49,645 bases of DNA from Nodosilinea sp. LEGE 06152 (GCF_015207525.1 NZ_JADEWR010000003.1:74168-123812); one strand, 5' to 3'; shown: positions 1-8,725, counted from the first letter of the stretch. Notes: a model not told the origin generated them from the letters alone. A program made the numbers and translations.

Positions 1-9
1 GAAGTTGCC

Positions 10-822
10 TTAGGGGTGGTTTGGGCGCGATGACCACCAAACCTGGCAGAGGACCAGTATTTCCTCCTGGCTGTGGTAAACCACTGGATAGTCGAGCTGA
101 GGCCGATTCAACACAAATAAAGGAATGCCCAACTGTTTGGCTACGGCTCGTTTGGTGTCTTCACCACCGGGTGCGCCAGAGGCTTTAGTAATTACTCGGG
201 TAATGCGCCACTGCTGCCAGAGCGCTTTCTCTAGCTCTGCACCAATGGGGGGACGCAGAGCGACCAGCCGATCTGAGGTAAATCCGGCCTTTAGGGCTGC
301 ATCTAGAGCCACGGGTGAGGGCAGAATGCGAGCAAATAGCGTGGCCTGGGTCTGCCAGGGGGCAAAATGCTGCAGCCAGCGATAGCCCAGGGTCAGCAGT
401 ACCCGTTCTCCGCTCAAAACGGCTGGGGTTAAAATCGCCTCTAGCCCTGAAACGGAGTGAATCAACTCAGACGAGGGCGATCGCTCCAGGGTCGGACGCT
501 CGTAGCGCCAGTAGGGAATGTTGAGGGCTTGGGCAGCGGCGATCGCCCCCCGCGAAATCTCCACCGCAAAGGGGTGCGAGGCATCTAACACCGCCCCCAT
601 CCCCCGCACCTTTATAAATGCCTCTAGTTCCGCCGCATCCAAACTTCCTACAAATACCGTCAGGTTAGGGCTGGTTGGATAGCGCCGCAGCGCCGCCGCA
701 GTCGTCACCGTCACTAGGCAGGGAATCTGTATCGCCGCTAGAGCCGTAGCCAACTGCACCGCCTCCCCCGTCCCCCCGATAATCCACAGCACCCCCTCCT
801 GCCTACCCACAAAATTCCCCAT
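10..822 (-). CDS. cobK: Precorrin-6A / cobalt-precorrin-6A reductase
   Basis: Reduces precorrin-6A (or its cobalt form) with NAD(P)H in the corrin ring pathway to cobalamin; cytosolic. The N-terminal nucleotide-binding motif IIGGTGEA, the segment VLDASHPFAVEIS and the C-terminal TKASGAPGGEDTK segment (normally T/S-K-x-SG-x-GG-x-xx-K in CobK/CbiJ) identify the family; length of about 270 residues is normal. The start is uncertain: ATG at 822 is used here, GTG at 840 is possible, and GTG at 792 would put the nucleotide-binding strand at the very N-terminus as in most homologues, but the AGGAGG before it sits too close. Divergent from murT with a C-rich repeat tract between. No other cob genes are in the window. 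Confidence 0.9.
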   Translation of the reverse strand: MGNFVGRQEGVLWIIGGTGEAVQLATALAAIQIPCLVTVTTAAALRRYPTSPNLTVFVGSLDAAELEAFIKVRGMGAVLDASHPFAVEISRGAIAAAQALNIPYWRYERPTLERSPSSELIHSVSGLEAILTPAVLSGERVLLTLGYRWLQHFAPWQTQATLFARILPSPVALDAALKAGFTSDRLVALRPPIGAELEKALWQQWRITRVITKASGAPGGEDTKRAVAKQLGIPLFVLNRPQLDYPVVYHSQEEILVLCQVWWSSRPNHP

Positions 823-940
823 TCTACAAATCCCCAACACCCTTCATGAAGCCGCCCTACGTCTACATCCCTCACCTCCCGCCTCGCGAGAAGCCAGTCT
901 GCGTCTACACCTCCCTCAACTCCTCATCCCCCCATCTTTC

Positions 941-1015
941 TCACCCACCCATCCACTCACCTACCCATCCACGTATCCCTCGCCCACCCACCTACCCACC
1001 TACTCACCCACCCCC
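941..1015 (+). repeat. C-rich degenerate tetramer repeat tract before murT
   Basis: Dense run of CCCA/CCTA/CCAT units (CCCACCCATCCACTCACC, CTACCCATCCACG and similar). The C-rich, nearly G-free character extends from about 905 to 1035 in the spacer between cobK and murT. The same type of tract sits before gatD (2429-2473) and, inverted, before pdhB (45905-45960). It encodes a Pro/His/Thr-rich reading frame that I regard as an artefact of the repeat. Confidence 0.75.
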
Positions 1016-1056
1016 ACTTCTGCTACCCTTTCCCTCATCCCCTGCCGCCCCTGGCC

Positions 1057-2373
1057 ATGAACCAACTGCTGCTGATTCCTATTGTTGCCTTTGCCAAACT
1101 ACTTACCCTGGCCCTGCGGGCCTCGGGTCGGGGGTCGGGTACTGCCCTGCCGGGGTATCTGGTCGGGCGCTACTTTCCTTTTGTTTTAGAAGCGCTGATC
1201 AGCCAAATTCCCACTGTGGTAGCAATTACCGGCACCAACGGCAAAACCACCAGCCAGACGATGCTAAGCGCCATGATCAGCCAGGTACCAGGGGTTAAGG
1301 TGCTGCGCAACAAAGCTGGGGCCAATCTCAGCCAGGGTATTTTGTCAGAACTGCTGAAGCAGAGCAACGCCCTGGGTCACCTCGATTTTACCCACGCGGT
1401 CCTGGAGGTAGAAGAAGCTACACTACCTCGAATTGCTGCACTGCTTCAGCCCAGCATTATCGCCGTCACGAATCTCTACCGCGACCAGCTTGACGCCTAC
1501 GGCGAGATCGATCGCACCGAAAAGCTAATTCGCGACGGCATTGCCCAATGCCCCACCGCTGCCGTAGTGGTCAACGGCGATGACCCCCGCACCGCCAGAC
1601 TTACCCAGGGGTTAGGCAATGCCACCTACTTCGTGTCGCTGGCCCCCGAGTACGCCCGGTTTTTGCCCTACGAGGGCAAGCTCAACCCGCGCGATGTCAA
1701 CGGTCAGGGGTTAGAAGCGACCCAAATTCACATCAATGAAGACCTGACCACCGACTTTGCGATCCAGGGCCAGATGAATGGCGGTGCCGTGCAGATTCCC
1801 CAGGCTAGAACCGTATCGCCGGGGTTCTTTCATGTCTATAACGCCCTGACTGCGATCGCGATCGCCAACCTGCTTGGGGTCGATGGAGATACCGCCGTCA
1901 CCGGGCTCAAAACCTTCAAGCCCGCCTTTGGTCGGGGAGAAATTTTGGTTCAGCAGCAGGGCAGCAAACAGGTCAACTATCGCCTGCTGCTGGTCAAAAA
2001 CCCGGCTAGCTTCAGCCTCAGCCTGGAGCTGCTGCGCAACATTCCCAACCTCAAGCTCATTCTGGCCATCAACGATAACACCGCCGACGGCAAAGATGTC
2101 TCTTGGCTGTGGGATAGCGAGCTAGAGCGGCTCAACCAAGCCAACATTGACTGGATTCTCTGCACCGGCATTCGCGCCAAGGATATGGCCGTGCGGCTCA
2201 AATACGCCCTCGATGCCTCCCCCGGACCTATCCCCACCGCAGAATCTATCCGTCAGGCCATTGATCTATCCTTTGAGAAAGCTCACTCCGGCGACACGGT
2301 GTTTGTGCTGCCCACCTACACTGCCATGCTGGAATTTCGCAAGCTCATGGGCAAAACCTTGGATGTTGTCTAA
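1057..2373 (+). CDS. murT: Lipid II isoglutaminyl synthase, MurT subunit (Mur-ligase-like)
   Basis: With GatD it amidates the alpha-carboxyl of D-glutamate in lipid II, using ATP and glutamine-derived ammonia; membrane-proximal cytosol. The Mur-ligase central domain begins at the P-loop GTNGKTT (residues about 59-65); the C-terminal part carries the MurT-type (DUF1727) domain, with the segments INDNTADGKDVSW and VLPTYTAMLEFRK. Length 438 residues is normal. The zinc-ribbon Cys4 insertion known from Gram-positive MurT is not visible: the segment after VNGDDPRTARL contains no cysteine pairs. ATG at 1057 has no evident Shine-Dalgarno because the upstream sequence is a C-rich tract. gatD follows 100 bp downstream, supporting the assignment. 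Confidence 0.88.
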   Translation: MNQLLLIPIVAFAKLLTLALRASGRGSGTALPGYLVGRYFPFVLEALISQIPTVVAITGTNGKTTSQTMLSAMISQVPGVKVLRNKAGANLSQGILSELLKQSNALGHLDFTHAVLEVEEATLPRIAALLQPSIIAVTNLYRDQLDAYGEIDRTEKLIRDGIAQCPTAAVVVNGDDPRTARLTQGLGNATYFVSLAPEYARFLPYEGKLNPRDVNGQGLEATQIHINEDLTTDFAIQGQMNGGAVQIPQARTVSPGFFHVYNALTAIAIANLLGVDGDTAVTGLKTFKPAFGRGEILVQQQGSKQVNYRLLLVKNPASFSLSLELLRNIPNLKLILAINDNTADGKDVSWLWDSELERLNQANIDWILCTGIRAKDMAVRLKYALDASPGPIPTAESIRQAIDLSFEKAHSGDTVFVLPTYTAMLEFRKLMGKTLDVV

Positions 2374-2398
2374 GGTCTACCTCACAGAAGCCCTAGAC

Positions 2399-2422
2399 AG
2401 TGGTGGGCATTGCCCACCCTAC
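2399..2422. repeat. Dispersed GGTGGGCA-n-TGCCCACC palindrome, copy 1
   Basis: Perfect 8-bp arms (2402-2409 and 2411-2418) around a single T, flanked by CCCTAC. In reverse orientation it reads GTAGGGTGGGCAATGCCCAC. Related copies lie at 44862-44885 and 46020-46043. It lies in the murT-gatD spacer, immediately before a C-rich tract. Confidence 0.85.
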
Positions 2423-2428
2423 AGCTAA

Positions 2429-2473
2429 CCCACCTACCCATCCACCCACCTACCTGCCTACCCCATCCACCCC
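2429..2473 (+). repeat. C-rich degenerate repeat tract abutting the gatD start
   Basis: CCCACCTACCCATCCACCCA followed by more ACCTACCTGCCTACC units, running straight into the gatD ATG at 2474. It replaces any Shine-Dalgarno sequence. The order palindrome, then C-rich tract, then start codon is repeated on the minus strand before pdhB. Confidence 0.8.
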
Positions 2474-3265
2474 ATGCCCTACGCCCTCACCCTCACCCAC
2501 CTCTACCCCGACTACCTCAACCTCTACGGCGATACCGGCAACCTGATTGTGCTGCACCGCCGCTGCCAGTGGATGGGCATTGACTGCACTGTAAACACGT
2601 TGTCGATGGGGGATGTAGCCCAGGCTGGTACTACCGATCTCTACTTTATGGGCGGCGGGCAAGACACTGACCAGGTTGCCGTTGTCAACGACTTTCACCA
2701 GCTCAAGTACGACGCCATTCGAGCCGATACCGAGGCTGGCGTTGTGTTTTTGGGCGTGTGTGGCGGCTACCAGCTCATGGGCAACACCTTTCTAATGGGC
2801 AATGGTGAAGAAACTCGTGGTTTGGGCATCATCAACGTCAACACCCGCGCCCCCGGCACCGAGGTCAAGCAGCGATGTATTGGCAATTTGGTTGCTGAGC
2901 TTACCCCCACCACCTACGCCGATATGCAGACGCTGTACGCGTACCCCCGCGAGATCCCTAAAACCCTGGTCGGGTTTGAAAACCACTCGGGGCAAACCTA
3001 CCTGGGCGATCGCGTCGAACCCCTAGCCACCACGATCGCCGGGTTCGGCAACAACGCTACCGCTGAGCACGAGGGGGCGCGCTATAAAAACGTGTTTGGC
3101 AGCTACATGCATGGCTCACTCCTGCCCAAAAATCCCCATTTTGCTGACTACCTAATCGGGCTGGCCCTGCGTCGCCGATACCCAGAGGCCACCATTACCC
3201 TACCAGCCCTACCCGATACCGAAGAATGGGCAGCTCACACCTATGCCGTGCAGCGCTACGGCTAA
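2474..3265 (+). CDS. gatD: Lipid II isoglutaminyl synthase, glutamine amidotransferase subunit GatD
   Basis: Class I (triad) glutamine amidotransferase of the CobB/CobQ-like branch; it hydrolyses glutamine and passes ammonia to MurT. The nucleophile is Cys96 in VFLGVCGGYQLMG and the catalytic His is about residue 213 in YMHGSLLPKNP. The N-terminus YALTLTHLYPDYLNLYGDTGN is typical of the family. 263 residues, usual length. ATG at 2474 is the only sensible start although no ribosome-binding site precedes it. It lies behind murT, so the two subunits are likely made from one message. The signal peptidase gene follows 12 bp after its stop, suggesting a three-gene envelope unit. Confidence 0.9.
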   Translation: MPYALTLTHLYPDYLNLYGDTGNLIVLHRRCQWMGIDCTVNTLSMGDVAQAGTTDLYFMGGGQDTDQVAVVNDFHQLKYDAIRADTEAGVVFLGVCGGYQLMGNTFLMGNGEETRGLGIINVNTRAPGTEVKQRCIGNLVAELTPTTYADMQTLYAYPREIPKTLVGFENHSGQTYLGDRVEPLATTIAGFGNNATAEHEGARYKNVFGSYMHGSLLPKNPHFADYLIGLALRRRYPEATITLPALPDTEEWAAHTYAVQRYG

Positions 3266-3277
3266 GGCAGCACGTCT

Positions 3278-4348
3278 ATGAAGGCAACCCCCAAGGTGCT
3301 GGTCGGCCAGCGATCGCAAAAAAGCCCCTGGCTAGCCGTCAACCTGTCAGCGGCGCTCCCCGGTGCGGGGCAAATGTACGACGGCGCGATCGCCCGTGGT
3401 CTGACTATCGCTGCAGCCCACGGGGGGCTTTTGGCCTTTATTCTCTGGTCAATCTTTGCGCCCGAGGGCAATACCCTGCGGGGGCTGATCACCCTGGTGC
3501 CCCTGCTCAGTCTCTATATATTCAACCTATGGGATAGCCACCATGCTGCCAAACGGGGCATTACCCTCGACGAGTTTAGCCCCCTGCGCTATCGATCCAG
3601 CGACCCCTGGTATCCAGTCTTTCTCTCTCAAGTGCTGCCGGGGCTGGGGCACTTATTCTTGCAAAAGGCCGCGATCGGGGGCACACTGCTAATCTTAGGG
3701 ATTCTCACAGCCTATCTGGCCAACTTCAACCCAGCTTTGCTGCCGCTTACACCCCTCATCTGGGCTGCAGGTTGCGGGCTGGCCTACCGCACCGCCCCCA
3801 CTCGCCAGCGCCAGTGGGCCTGGCTAGGGCTGCTCCTTACAGCAGTTATAGTCACCCGGTTTGCGATCAGCGCCATCCCCTTTGTGGTACCGCAGCAGGT
3901 GGTGCAGTGCATTGTGCCCAGCGAGTCAATGCTGCCCACGCTGGAGGTGCGCGATCGCATCTTTGTTCGCCCCCAGCCTTTAGATCACCCTCTGACTGTC
4001 GGTGACATCATCGTCTTTTCCAACCCCGAGCGCACGCCCATTGAGCAGGCCGGAGAACTCTACAACCTAATGGTCAAGCGGGTCATTGCCCTGCCGGGCC
4101 AGCGGGTTGAGATCCGGCTGGGGCAGGTATGGGTTAACGGCACCCCCCTCGCCGAACCTTACCCCCCAGAGCCCATTGTTTACCAATGGGGACCTGAGAT
4201 CGTTCCCGACGGGCACCTGTTCGTACTGGGAGACAACCGCAACAATAGCCGTGATTCCCACGTGTGGGGGTTTCTACCCCGCCCTCACGTCGTAGGCAAT
4301 GCCTACAAAATCTACTGGCCACCTCAGCGAGTACAGCCCCTGCCTTAG
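3278..4348 (+). CDS. lepB: Signal peptidase I with an extra N-terminal polytopic domain
   Basis: Cleaves signal peptides from exported proteins at the membrane. The peptidase part occupies about residues 200-356: catalytic Ser217 in [10 protein letters not shown], general-base Lys267 in [10 protein letters not shown], and the late box [15 protein letters not shown]. The first about 195 residues are not part of a standard signal peptidase. They contain several hydrophobic segments and two similar motifs, [18 protein letters not shown] (residues 24-41) and [18 protein letters not shown] (117-134), which look like a duplicated PGxGh/TM2-type membrane unit. Total 356 residues against roughly 190-250 for plain cyanobacterial LepB. 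Starts 12 bp after gatD. Confidence 0.9.
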   Translation: MKATPKVLVGQRSQKSPWLAVNLSAALPGAGQMYDGAIARGLTIAAAHGGLLAFILWSIFAPEGNTLRGLITLVPLLSLYIFNLWDSHHAAKRGITLDEFSPLRYRSSDPWYPVFLSQVLPGLGHLFLQKAAIGGTLLILGILTAYLANFNPALLPLTPLIWAAGCGLAYRTAPTRQRQWAWLGLLLTAVIVTRFAISAIPFVVPQQVVQCIVPSESMLPTLEVRDRIFVRPQPLDHPLTVGDIIVFSNPERTPIEQAGELYNLMVKRVIALPGQRVEIRLGQVWVNGTPLAEPYPPEPIVYQWGPEIVPDGHLFVLGDNRNNSRDSHVWGFLPRPHVVGNAYKIYWPPQRVQPLP

Positions 4349-4986
4349 CTAAAGCGGGTTTCAATCCCCAACGCATCTAGATCTCCGGTTCAGTTTTTGC
4401 GTTAGAGGAACCTGCCGCCAGGGCACCCTAGCAGTGATCCTGCCCGCAAAAGACTGGTCAGAATTGATCTAGCTATGTTTATCGGGTTTTCACATGCTCA
4501 CGATGTGACTTCACCAATAGCTCATGATGATAGTCCAGGTCAGGGCTAAGCTAGCCTCTAGGTCGATTCCACAGAGACGCGATCGCGCTTATTCGTGACA
4601 TGGAGGGAATTTAGCAGCAGGCCGACGCGCAATGATTGCAGATTAATAGTGTTTTTAACAGTCCTAAGGTGCGCAACTTCACGATTAAGTTAAAAACTTG
4701 TTAATACGGCTAAAGCCAGCCAGAAGGAATAATGTCCTGCCATAAACTTCAGTAAGATTACTCAAAACAGAGACGCTTGGTTTTAGCCAGCTTTTCTGTT
4801 TTTGCCCCAAGTAAATTCCATAAAGACATTAAGGAATAAGGACCGTTGAGTCAGATATAGTAGTATTTAATCGACTGCGAATAGTTGGGCTAGTTTAGCC
4901 CTATCCTCGCAGCTTTCCTTGTGAGTTAAGCCTGTTAGTTTGGTTGAACAAAAGTTCCCCAATGCTATTAATTTCTTAGAGGATTT
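4349..4986. other. 638-bp AT-richer intergenic region before the sugar cluster
   Basis: No credible reading frame and no tRNA. From about 4600 on it becomes clearly AT-richer than the flanking genes. It holds small inverted repeats: AAGTTAAAAACTT near 4686, GGGCTAGTTTAGCCC at 4887-4901, and GGCTAAA near 4711 with TTTAGCC near 4785 as possible long-range arms. A candidate promoter lies at its 3' end (4944-4971). It probably carries the regulatory region of the rfbF cluster. Confidence 0.6.
4944..4971 (+). promoter_or_regulatory. Candidate sigma-70 promoter for rfbF
   Basis: TTGAAC (4944-4949), 16-bp spacer, TATTAA (4966-4971). Predicted transcription would begin about 9-12 bases before the ATG at 4987, leaving little more than the AGAGG ribosome-binding site (4978-4982), which is short for a leader. 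Spacing and boxes are reasonable but no start-site data are available. Confidence 0.35.
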
Positions 4987-5760
4987 ATGAAAGCAGTTAT
5001 ATTGGCCGGTGGGCTAGGCACCCGTCTAAGCGAAGAAACTAGTATTAAACCTAAGCCAATGGTTGAGGTAGGAGGCTACCCCATCCTCTGGCACATCATG
5101 AAAATTTATTCTGCCCACGGCATCAACGACTTTGTTGTTTGTTGTGGTTACAAAGGTTACATCATCAAGGAATATTTTGCCAACTATTTCTTGCACATGT
5201 CAGACGTAACCTTTGACCTGCGCTACAACCAAATGAATGTCCACAACGGCAACGCTGAACCGTGGAAAGTAACGCTAATTGACACCGGAGCTTCAACCAT
5301 GACCGGTGGCCGCCTCAAGCGGGTTCGCGAATACATTGGTTCAGAGCCCTTCTGCTTTACCTATGGAGACGGCGTCAGCAACGTCAACATCACCGAACTG
5401 ATCGAGTTTCACAAACAACAGGGCACCCTTGCCACCCTAACTGCGGTCAAACCCCCTGGTCGTTTTGGGGCGATCGCTCTCCACGAAGGGCAAACTACCA
5501 TTGCCTCCTTCGCCGAAAAAGCCGATGGCGATGAAGCCTACGTCAACGGCGGCTACTTTGTCCTAGACCCCCAGGTCATTGACTTTATCGCCGATGACAG
5601 CGTTATGTGGGAGCATGAGCCGCTGACCAAACTGGCAGAGATGGGCCAGCTGTCGGCCTATCGTCATGAAGGGTTCTGGCAACCTATGGATACCCTACGA
5701 GACAAAAACAATCTCGAAGGACTGTGGAAGTCCGGAGAAGCCCCCTGGAAAGTTTGGTAG
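4987..5760 (+). CDS. rfbF: Glucose-1-phosphate cytidylyltransferase
   Basis: Makes CDP-glucose from CTP and glucose-1-phosphate, the entry point to CDP-linked deoxy sugars of surface polysaccharides; cytosolic. The N-terminal nucleotidyltransferase signature is [13 protein letters not shown] with the following [10 protein letters not shown], and the family-specific stretches [14 protein letters not shown] and [11 protein letters not shown] are present. 257 residues, usual length. ATG at 4987 has AGAGG 4 bases upstream. First gene of a co-directional cluster with LhgO-like oxidase, SDR epimerase and RfbC-like epimerase; the usual partner CDP-glucose 4,6-dehydratase (rfbG) is not adjacent. Confidence 0.93.
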   Translation: MKAVILAGGLGTRLSEETSIKPKPMVEVGGYPILWHIMKIYSAHGINDFVVCCGYKGYIIKEYFANYFLHMSDVTFDLRYNQMNVHNGNAEPWKVTLIDTGASTMTGGRLKRVREYIGSEPFCFTYGDGVSNVNITELIEFHKQQGTLATLTAVKPPGRFGAIALHEGQTTIASFAEKADGDEAYVNGGYFVLDPQVIDFIADDSVMWEHEPLTKLAEMGQLSAYRHEGFWQPMDTLRDKNNLEGLWKSGEAPWKVW

Positions 5761-5810
5761 CCCAAGCAATCTTCCTGCACCACGCTTAACTGAACCCTAG
5801 AGCAAACATA

Positions 5811-7031
5811 ATGTCCAATACCTACGACTACGCCATTGTCGGCGGTGGAATTGTGGGCTTGGCTACGGCCATGAGGCTGAGCCAAATGCTGCCCAGCGCC
5901 AAAATCACCGTCATTGAAAAAGAATCTTCCTGGGCTTACCACCAAACCGGTAACAACAGCGGGGTAATTCACTCCGGGGTCTACTACAAGCCTGGCAGCT
6001 TTAAGGCAAAGTTTAGCCGAGCAGGCTGTCAATCAATGGTAGAGTTTTGTCGTCAGCACGACATTCCCCATGACGTCTGCGGCAAAGTCATTGTTGCCAC
6101 CCAAGACAAAGAGCTACCGCTCCTTGAAAACCTGTTTCAGCGCGGCCTTCAAAACGAAATTCCCGTCAGCAAGATTACGCCAGAGCAAGTCAAGGAAATC
6201 GAGCCCTACGTTAACTGTATAGCAGCCATCAAAGTAGACTCGACCGGCATTGTTAACTATAAAGCGGTCTGCCAAAAATACATTGAGATCATTGAAAAGT
6301 CCGACAACGATCTCCGTCTAAACACGAAGGTTTTAGGCATTTCCCTAGACCCACAGCACGTAGTTCTAGAAACCAATAAAGGCACCATCAAAGCCAAGTT
6401 CTTGATCAACTGCGCCGGATTGTTTTCAGACCGAGTGGCCCAGATGGCCAATCTCAAGCCCTCGGCCAAGATCGTACCCTTCCGTGGCGAATACTACGAA
6501 CTGGTACCCGAAAAGCGGCATTTGGTAAACACGCTTATTTATCCAGTGCCCAACCCCAGCTTCCCCTTCTTGGGGGTGCACTTTACCAAAATGATCGACG
6601 GCAGCGTTCACGCTGGCCCCAACGCCGTTCTTAGCCTCAAGCGGGAAGGTTATAAAAAGACCGATTTTGACCTCAAGGACTTTGCCGAGGTAATGGCCTA
6701 TCCAGGCTTCTGGAAGCTGGCCTCAAAGCATGCCGATGAAGGTCTGCGCGAAATCGTTCGCTCCTTCAGCAAAGCCGCTTTCGTCAAGAGCCTGCAGCGT
6801 CTGATCCCAGAGGTTCGCAGCGAAGACGTGATTCCCACCCATGCCGGAGTAAGGGCGCAGGCGCTTATGAACAACGGCAGCCTGGTTGACGACTTTTTAA
6901 TCGTCAATGGGGAGCGGTCAATTCACGTCCTAAATGCGCCTTCCCCAGCGGCGACATCATCTCTGGAAATCGGTAAAGAGGTTGCCTCTCAAGTGGTCAA
7001 TGCCACGGCTCCGACCTCTGTCGCACTGTAA
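5811..7031 (+). CDS. lhgO: L-2-hydroxyglutarate oxidase-like FAD enzyme (LhgO family)
   Basis: FAD-dependent oxidase/dehydrogenase of the DAO fold; characterised relatives oxidise L-2-hydroxyglutarate to 2-oxoglutarate. The N-terminal dinucleotide motif YAIVGGGIVGLATAMRLSQ and the family block QTGNNSGVIHSGVYYKPGS are present. The C-terminal region has the conserved THAGVRAQAL and LNAPSPAATSSLEIG. 406 residues, normal. It sits between rfbF and two sugar-epimerase genes with gaps of 50 and 38 bp, so it is probably co-transcribed. Family similarity says hydroxyglutarate, while context suggests it may act on a sugar or sugar acid instead; I cannot decide between them from sequence. Confidence 0.82.
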   Translation: MSNTYDYAIVGGGIVGLATAMRLSQMLPSAKITVIEKESSWAYHQTGNNSGVIHSGVYYKPGSFKAKFSRAGCQSMVEFCRQHDIPHDVCGKVIVATQDKELPLLENLFQRGLQNEIPVSKITPEQVKEIEPYVNCIAAIKVDSTGIVNYKAVCQKYIEIIEKSDNDLRLNTKVLGISLDPQHVVLETNKGTIKAKFLINCAGLFSDRVAQMANLKPSAKIVPFRGEYYELVPEKRHLVNTLIYPVPNPSFPFLGVHFTKMIDGSVHAGPNAVLSLKREGYKKTDFDLKDFAEVMAYPGFWKLASKHADEGLREIVRSFSKAAFVKSLQRLIPEVRSEDVIPTHAGVRAQALMNNGSLVDDFLIVNGERSIHVLNAPSPAATSSLEIGKEVASQVVNATAPTSVAL

Positions 7032-7069
7032 TCACAATCACAAGTCACACCCAAACAGGTATTTTATCC

Positions 7070-8095
7070 ATGAAAGTATTAGTTACTGGTACAGAAGGCT
7101 ATCTCGGCTGCTTGCTAGCGCCGCTACTGCTGCAAAAAGGCTACGAGGTGGTCGGAGTTGATACCGGCTTTTACAAAGCTGGATGGCTGTACAACGGCAT
7201 TGACACATCAGCCAAAACCCTGAACAAAGACATCCGCCACATCGACGCCGCTGATCTTGAGGGCGTAGAAGCCATTGTCCATATGGCTGAACTGTCCAAC
7301 GATCCTTTGGGTAAGCTGGCCCCCAACATCACCTACGACATCAACCACAAAGGGTCTGTGCGCCTAGCACAGCTCGCTAAGGAAGCTGGAGTACGTCGAT
7401 TTGTCTACATGTCTTCCTGCAGCGTCTATGGGGTGGCCGAGGGCAACGACTACGTCACCGAGGAGTCTGAGGTCAATCCCCAGACCGCCTACGCCAAGTG
7501 CAAGACCCTGGTAGAGCAGGACCTGCGGCCCATGGCGGACGACAACTTCTCGCCCACCTACATGCGTAACGCCACCGCCTACGGGGCTTCTCCCCGCATG
7601 CGCTTTGATATCGTGCTGAACAACCTCTCAGGATTGGCCTGGACGACCAAAGAAATTCGCATGACCAGCGACGGTACGCCCTGGCGTCCCCTAGTACACG
7701 CATTAGACATTGCTAAGTCTATTATCTGCGCTCTCGAAGCTCCCCGCGACATTGTTCACAATCAGGTGTTCAACGTCGGCGACACCAACCACAACTACCA
7801 AGTGCGCGAAATCGCAACGATTGTTGCCGATACGTTCCCCGATTGCCAGCTGAGCTTTGGTAAACCCGATACCGACAATCGCAGCTATCGCGTTTCCTTC
7901 GAAAAAATCAACAGCGTGCTTCCCGGCTTTAAGTGCGATTGGGATGCCAAGCGCGGTGCCGAGCAACTGCTGAAAGTGTTCCAGCAGATTGACATGACCG
8001 AAGAGATGTTTACCTCTCGCGGGTTCACCCGTCTCAAGCAGCTGGAGTACCTCATTCGCACCCAGCAAATCGACAAAGACTTCTTCTGGAGCTAG
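7070..8095 (+). CDS. NAD-dependent epimerase/dehydratase (extended SDR)
   Basis: Extended short-chain dehydrogenase acting on a nucleotide sugar. The N-terminal Rossmann motif is VTGTEGYLGCLLAPLL; the catalytic tetrad is visible as SSCSVYG followed by YAKCK (Y-x3-K). 341 residues, normal for the class. The exact reaction (epimerase, 4,6-dehydratase or reductase) cannot be read from these motifs. It lies between the LhgO-like gene and the RfbC-like gene, whose ATG is 2 bp after this stop, indicating translational coupling. It could be the enzyme that replaces the missing CDP-glucose dehydratase, but the sequence is not an obvious RfbG. Confidence 0.85.
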   Translation: MKVLVTGTEGYLGCLLAPLLLQKGYEVVGVDTGFYKAGWLYNGIDTSAKTLNKDIRHIDAADLEGVEAIVHMAELSNDPLGKLAPNITYDINHKGSVRLAQLAKEAGVRRFVYMSSCSVYGVAEGNDYVTEESEVNPQTAYAKCKTLVEQDLRPMADDNFSPTYMRNATAYGASPRMRFDIVLNNLSGLAWTTKEIRMTSDGTPWRPLVHALDIAKSIICALEAPRDIVHNQVFNVGDTNHNYQVREIATIVADTFPDCQLSFGKPDTDNRSYRVSFEKINSVLPGFKCDWDAKRGAEQLLKVFQQIDMTEEMFTSRGFTRLKQLEYLIRTQQIDKDFFWS

Positions 8096-8097
8096 CC

Positions 8098-8628
8098 ATG
8101 ATCTTTGAAGCGACTAATCTTAAAGATGCCTTCGTCATCGATCTCGAAATTCGTAGCGACGATCGCGGTGGCTTTGCTCGTACCTTCTGTGCCAAAGAGT
8201 TTGAAGAGCACGGCCTCAAGCCCATGGTGGCCCAGTGCAACATGTCTTTTAACTACAAAAAGGGCACGCTGCGCGGCATGCACTATCAGCTTGCTCCAGC
8301 CGCTGAGACCAAGCTGGTGCGCTGCACTCGTGGGGCTATCTACGACGTGATCATCGATATTCGTCCCGATTCTCCTACCTACATGCAGCACTTTGGCGTT
8401 GAGCTAACCGCTGACAACCGCAAGGCGCTATACGTGCCCGAGTTGTTTGCCCACGGCTACCAAGCGCTGACCGACGATGCCGAAGTGATCTACCAGGTCG
8501 GTGAGTTTTACTCACCTGGCTTTGAGCAGGGTATTCGATATGACGACCTCACCTTCGGCATTGAGTGGCCGATTCCGGTGACGGTTATTTCCGAAAAAGA
8601 CTCTAAGTGGCCTGCGTTTAAGGGCTAG
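8098..8628 (+). CDS. rfbC: dTDP-4-dehydrorhamnose 3,5-epimerase-like protein (RfbC family)
   Basis: Cupin-fold epimerase acting on 4-keto nucleotide sugars. Family blocks are visible: GTLRGMHYQLAP with the active-site His62, the TKLVRCTRGAIYDV strand, FAHGYQALTDDAEV and the Tyr-containing EFYSPGFEQG. 176 residues, usual size. In true RfbC the substrate is dTDP-linked; here the upstream rfbF makes CDP-glucose, so a CDP-sugar substrate is equally likely. Overlap-like spacing with the SDR gene (2 bp). A strong terminator follows 10 bp after the stop. Confidence 0.85.
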   Translation: MIFEATNLKDAFVIDLEIRSDDRGGFARTFCAKEFEEHGLKPMVAQCNMSFNYKKGTLRGMHYQLAPAAETKLVRCTRGAIYDVIIDIRPDSPTYMQHFGVELTADNRKALYVPELFAHGYQALTDDAEVIYQVGEFYSPGFEQGIRYDDLTFGIEWPIPVTVISEKDSKWPAFKG

Positions 8629-8638
8629 GCAACGGGTC

Positions 8639-8687
8639 GCCAGTTCTTTCGCTCAGGCTTGGCCTGGCAAAGAACTGGCTTTTCTTT
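8639..8687 (+). terminator. Intrinsic terminator after the RfbC-like gene
   Basis: Perfect 11-bp stem GCCAGTTCTTT (8639-8649) with AAAGAACTGGC (8669-8679), 19-nt loop, then TTTTCTTT. It separates the rfbF-to-rfbC transcript from the following oxidoreductase gene. Confidence 0.85.
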
Positions 8688-8725
8688 AACTACTTCAACC
8701 AATCTTTCGCTTAGGTTTAGACACT

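Noticed and set aside
846..1298. Plus-strand 150-codon frame between cobK and murT
   Set aside because: Its translation is low-complexity Pro/His/Thr from the C-rich tract and it overlaps the true murT start in another frame.
4711..4793. Possible riboswitch in the long rfbF leader (GGCTAAA...TTTAGCC)
   Set aside because: Only a 7-bp pairing with an about 70-nt loop; no conserved riboswitch core recognised.
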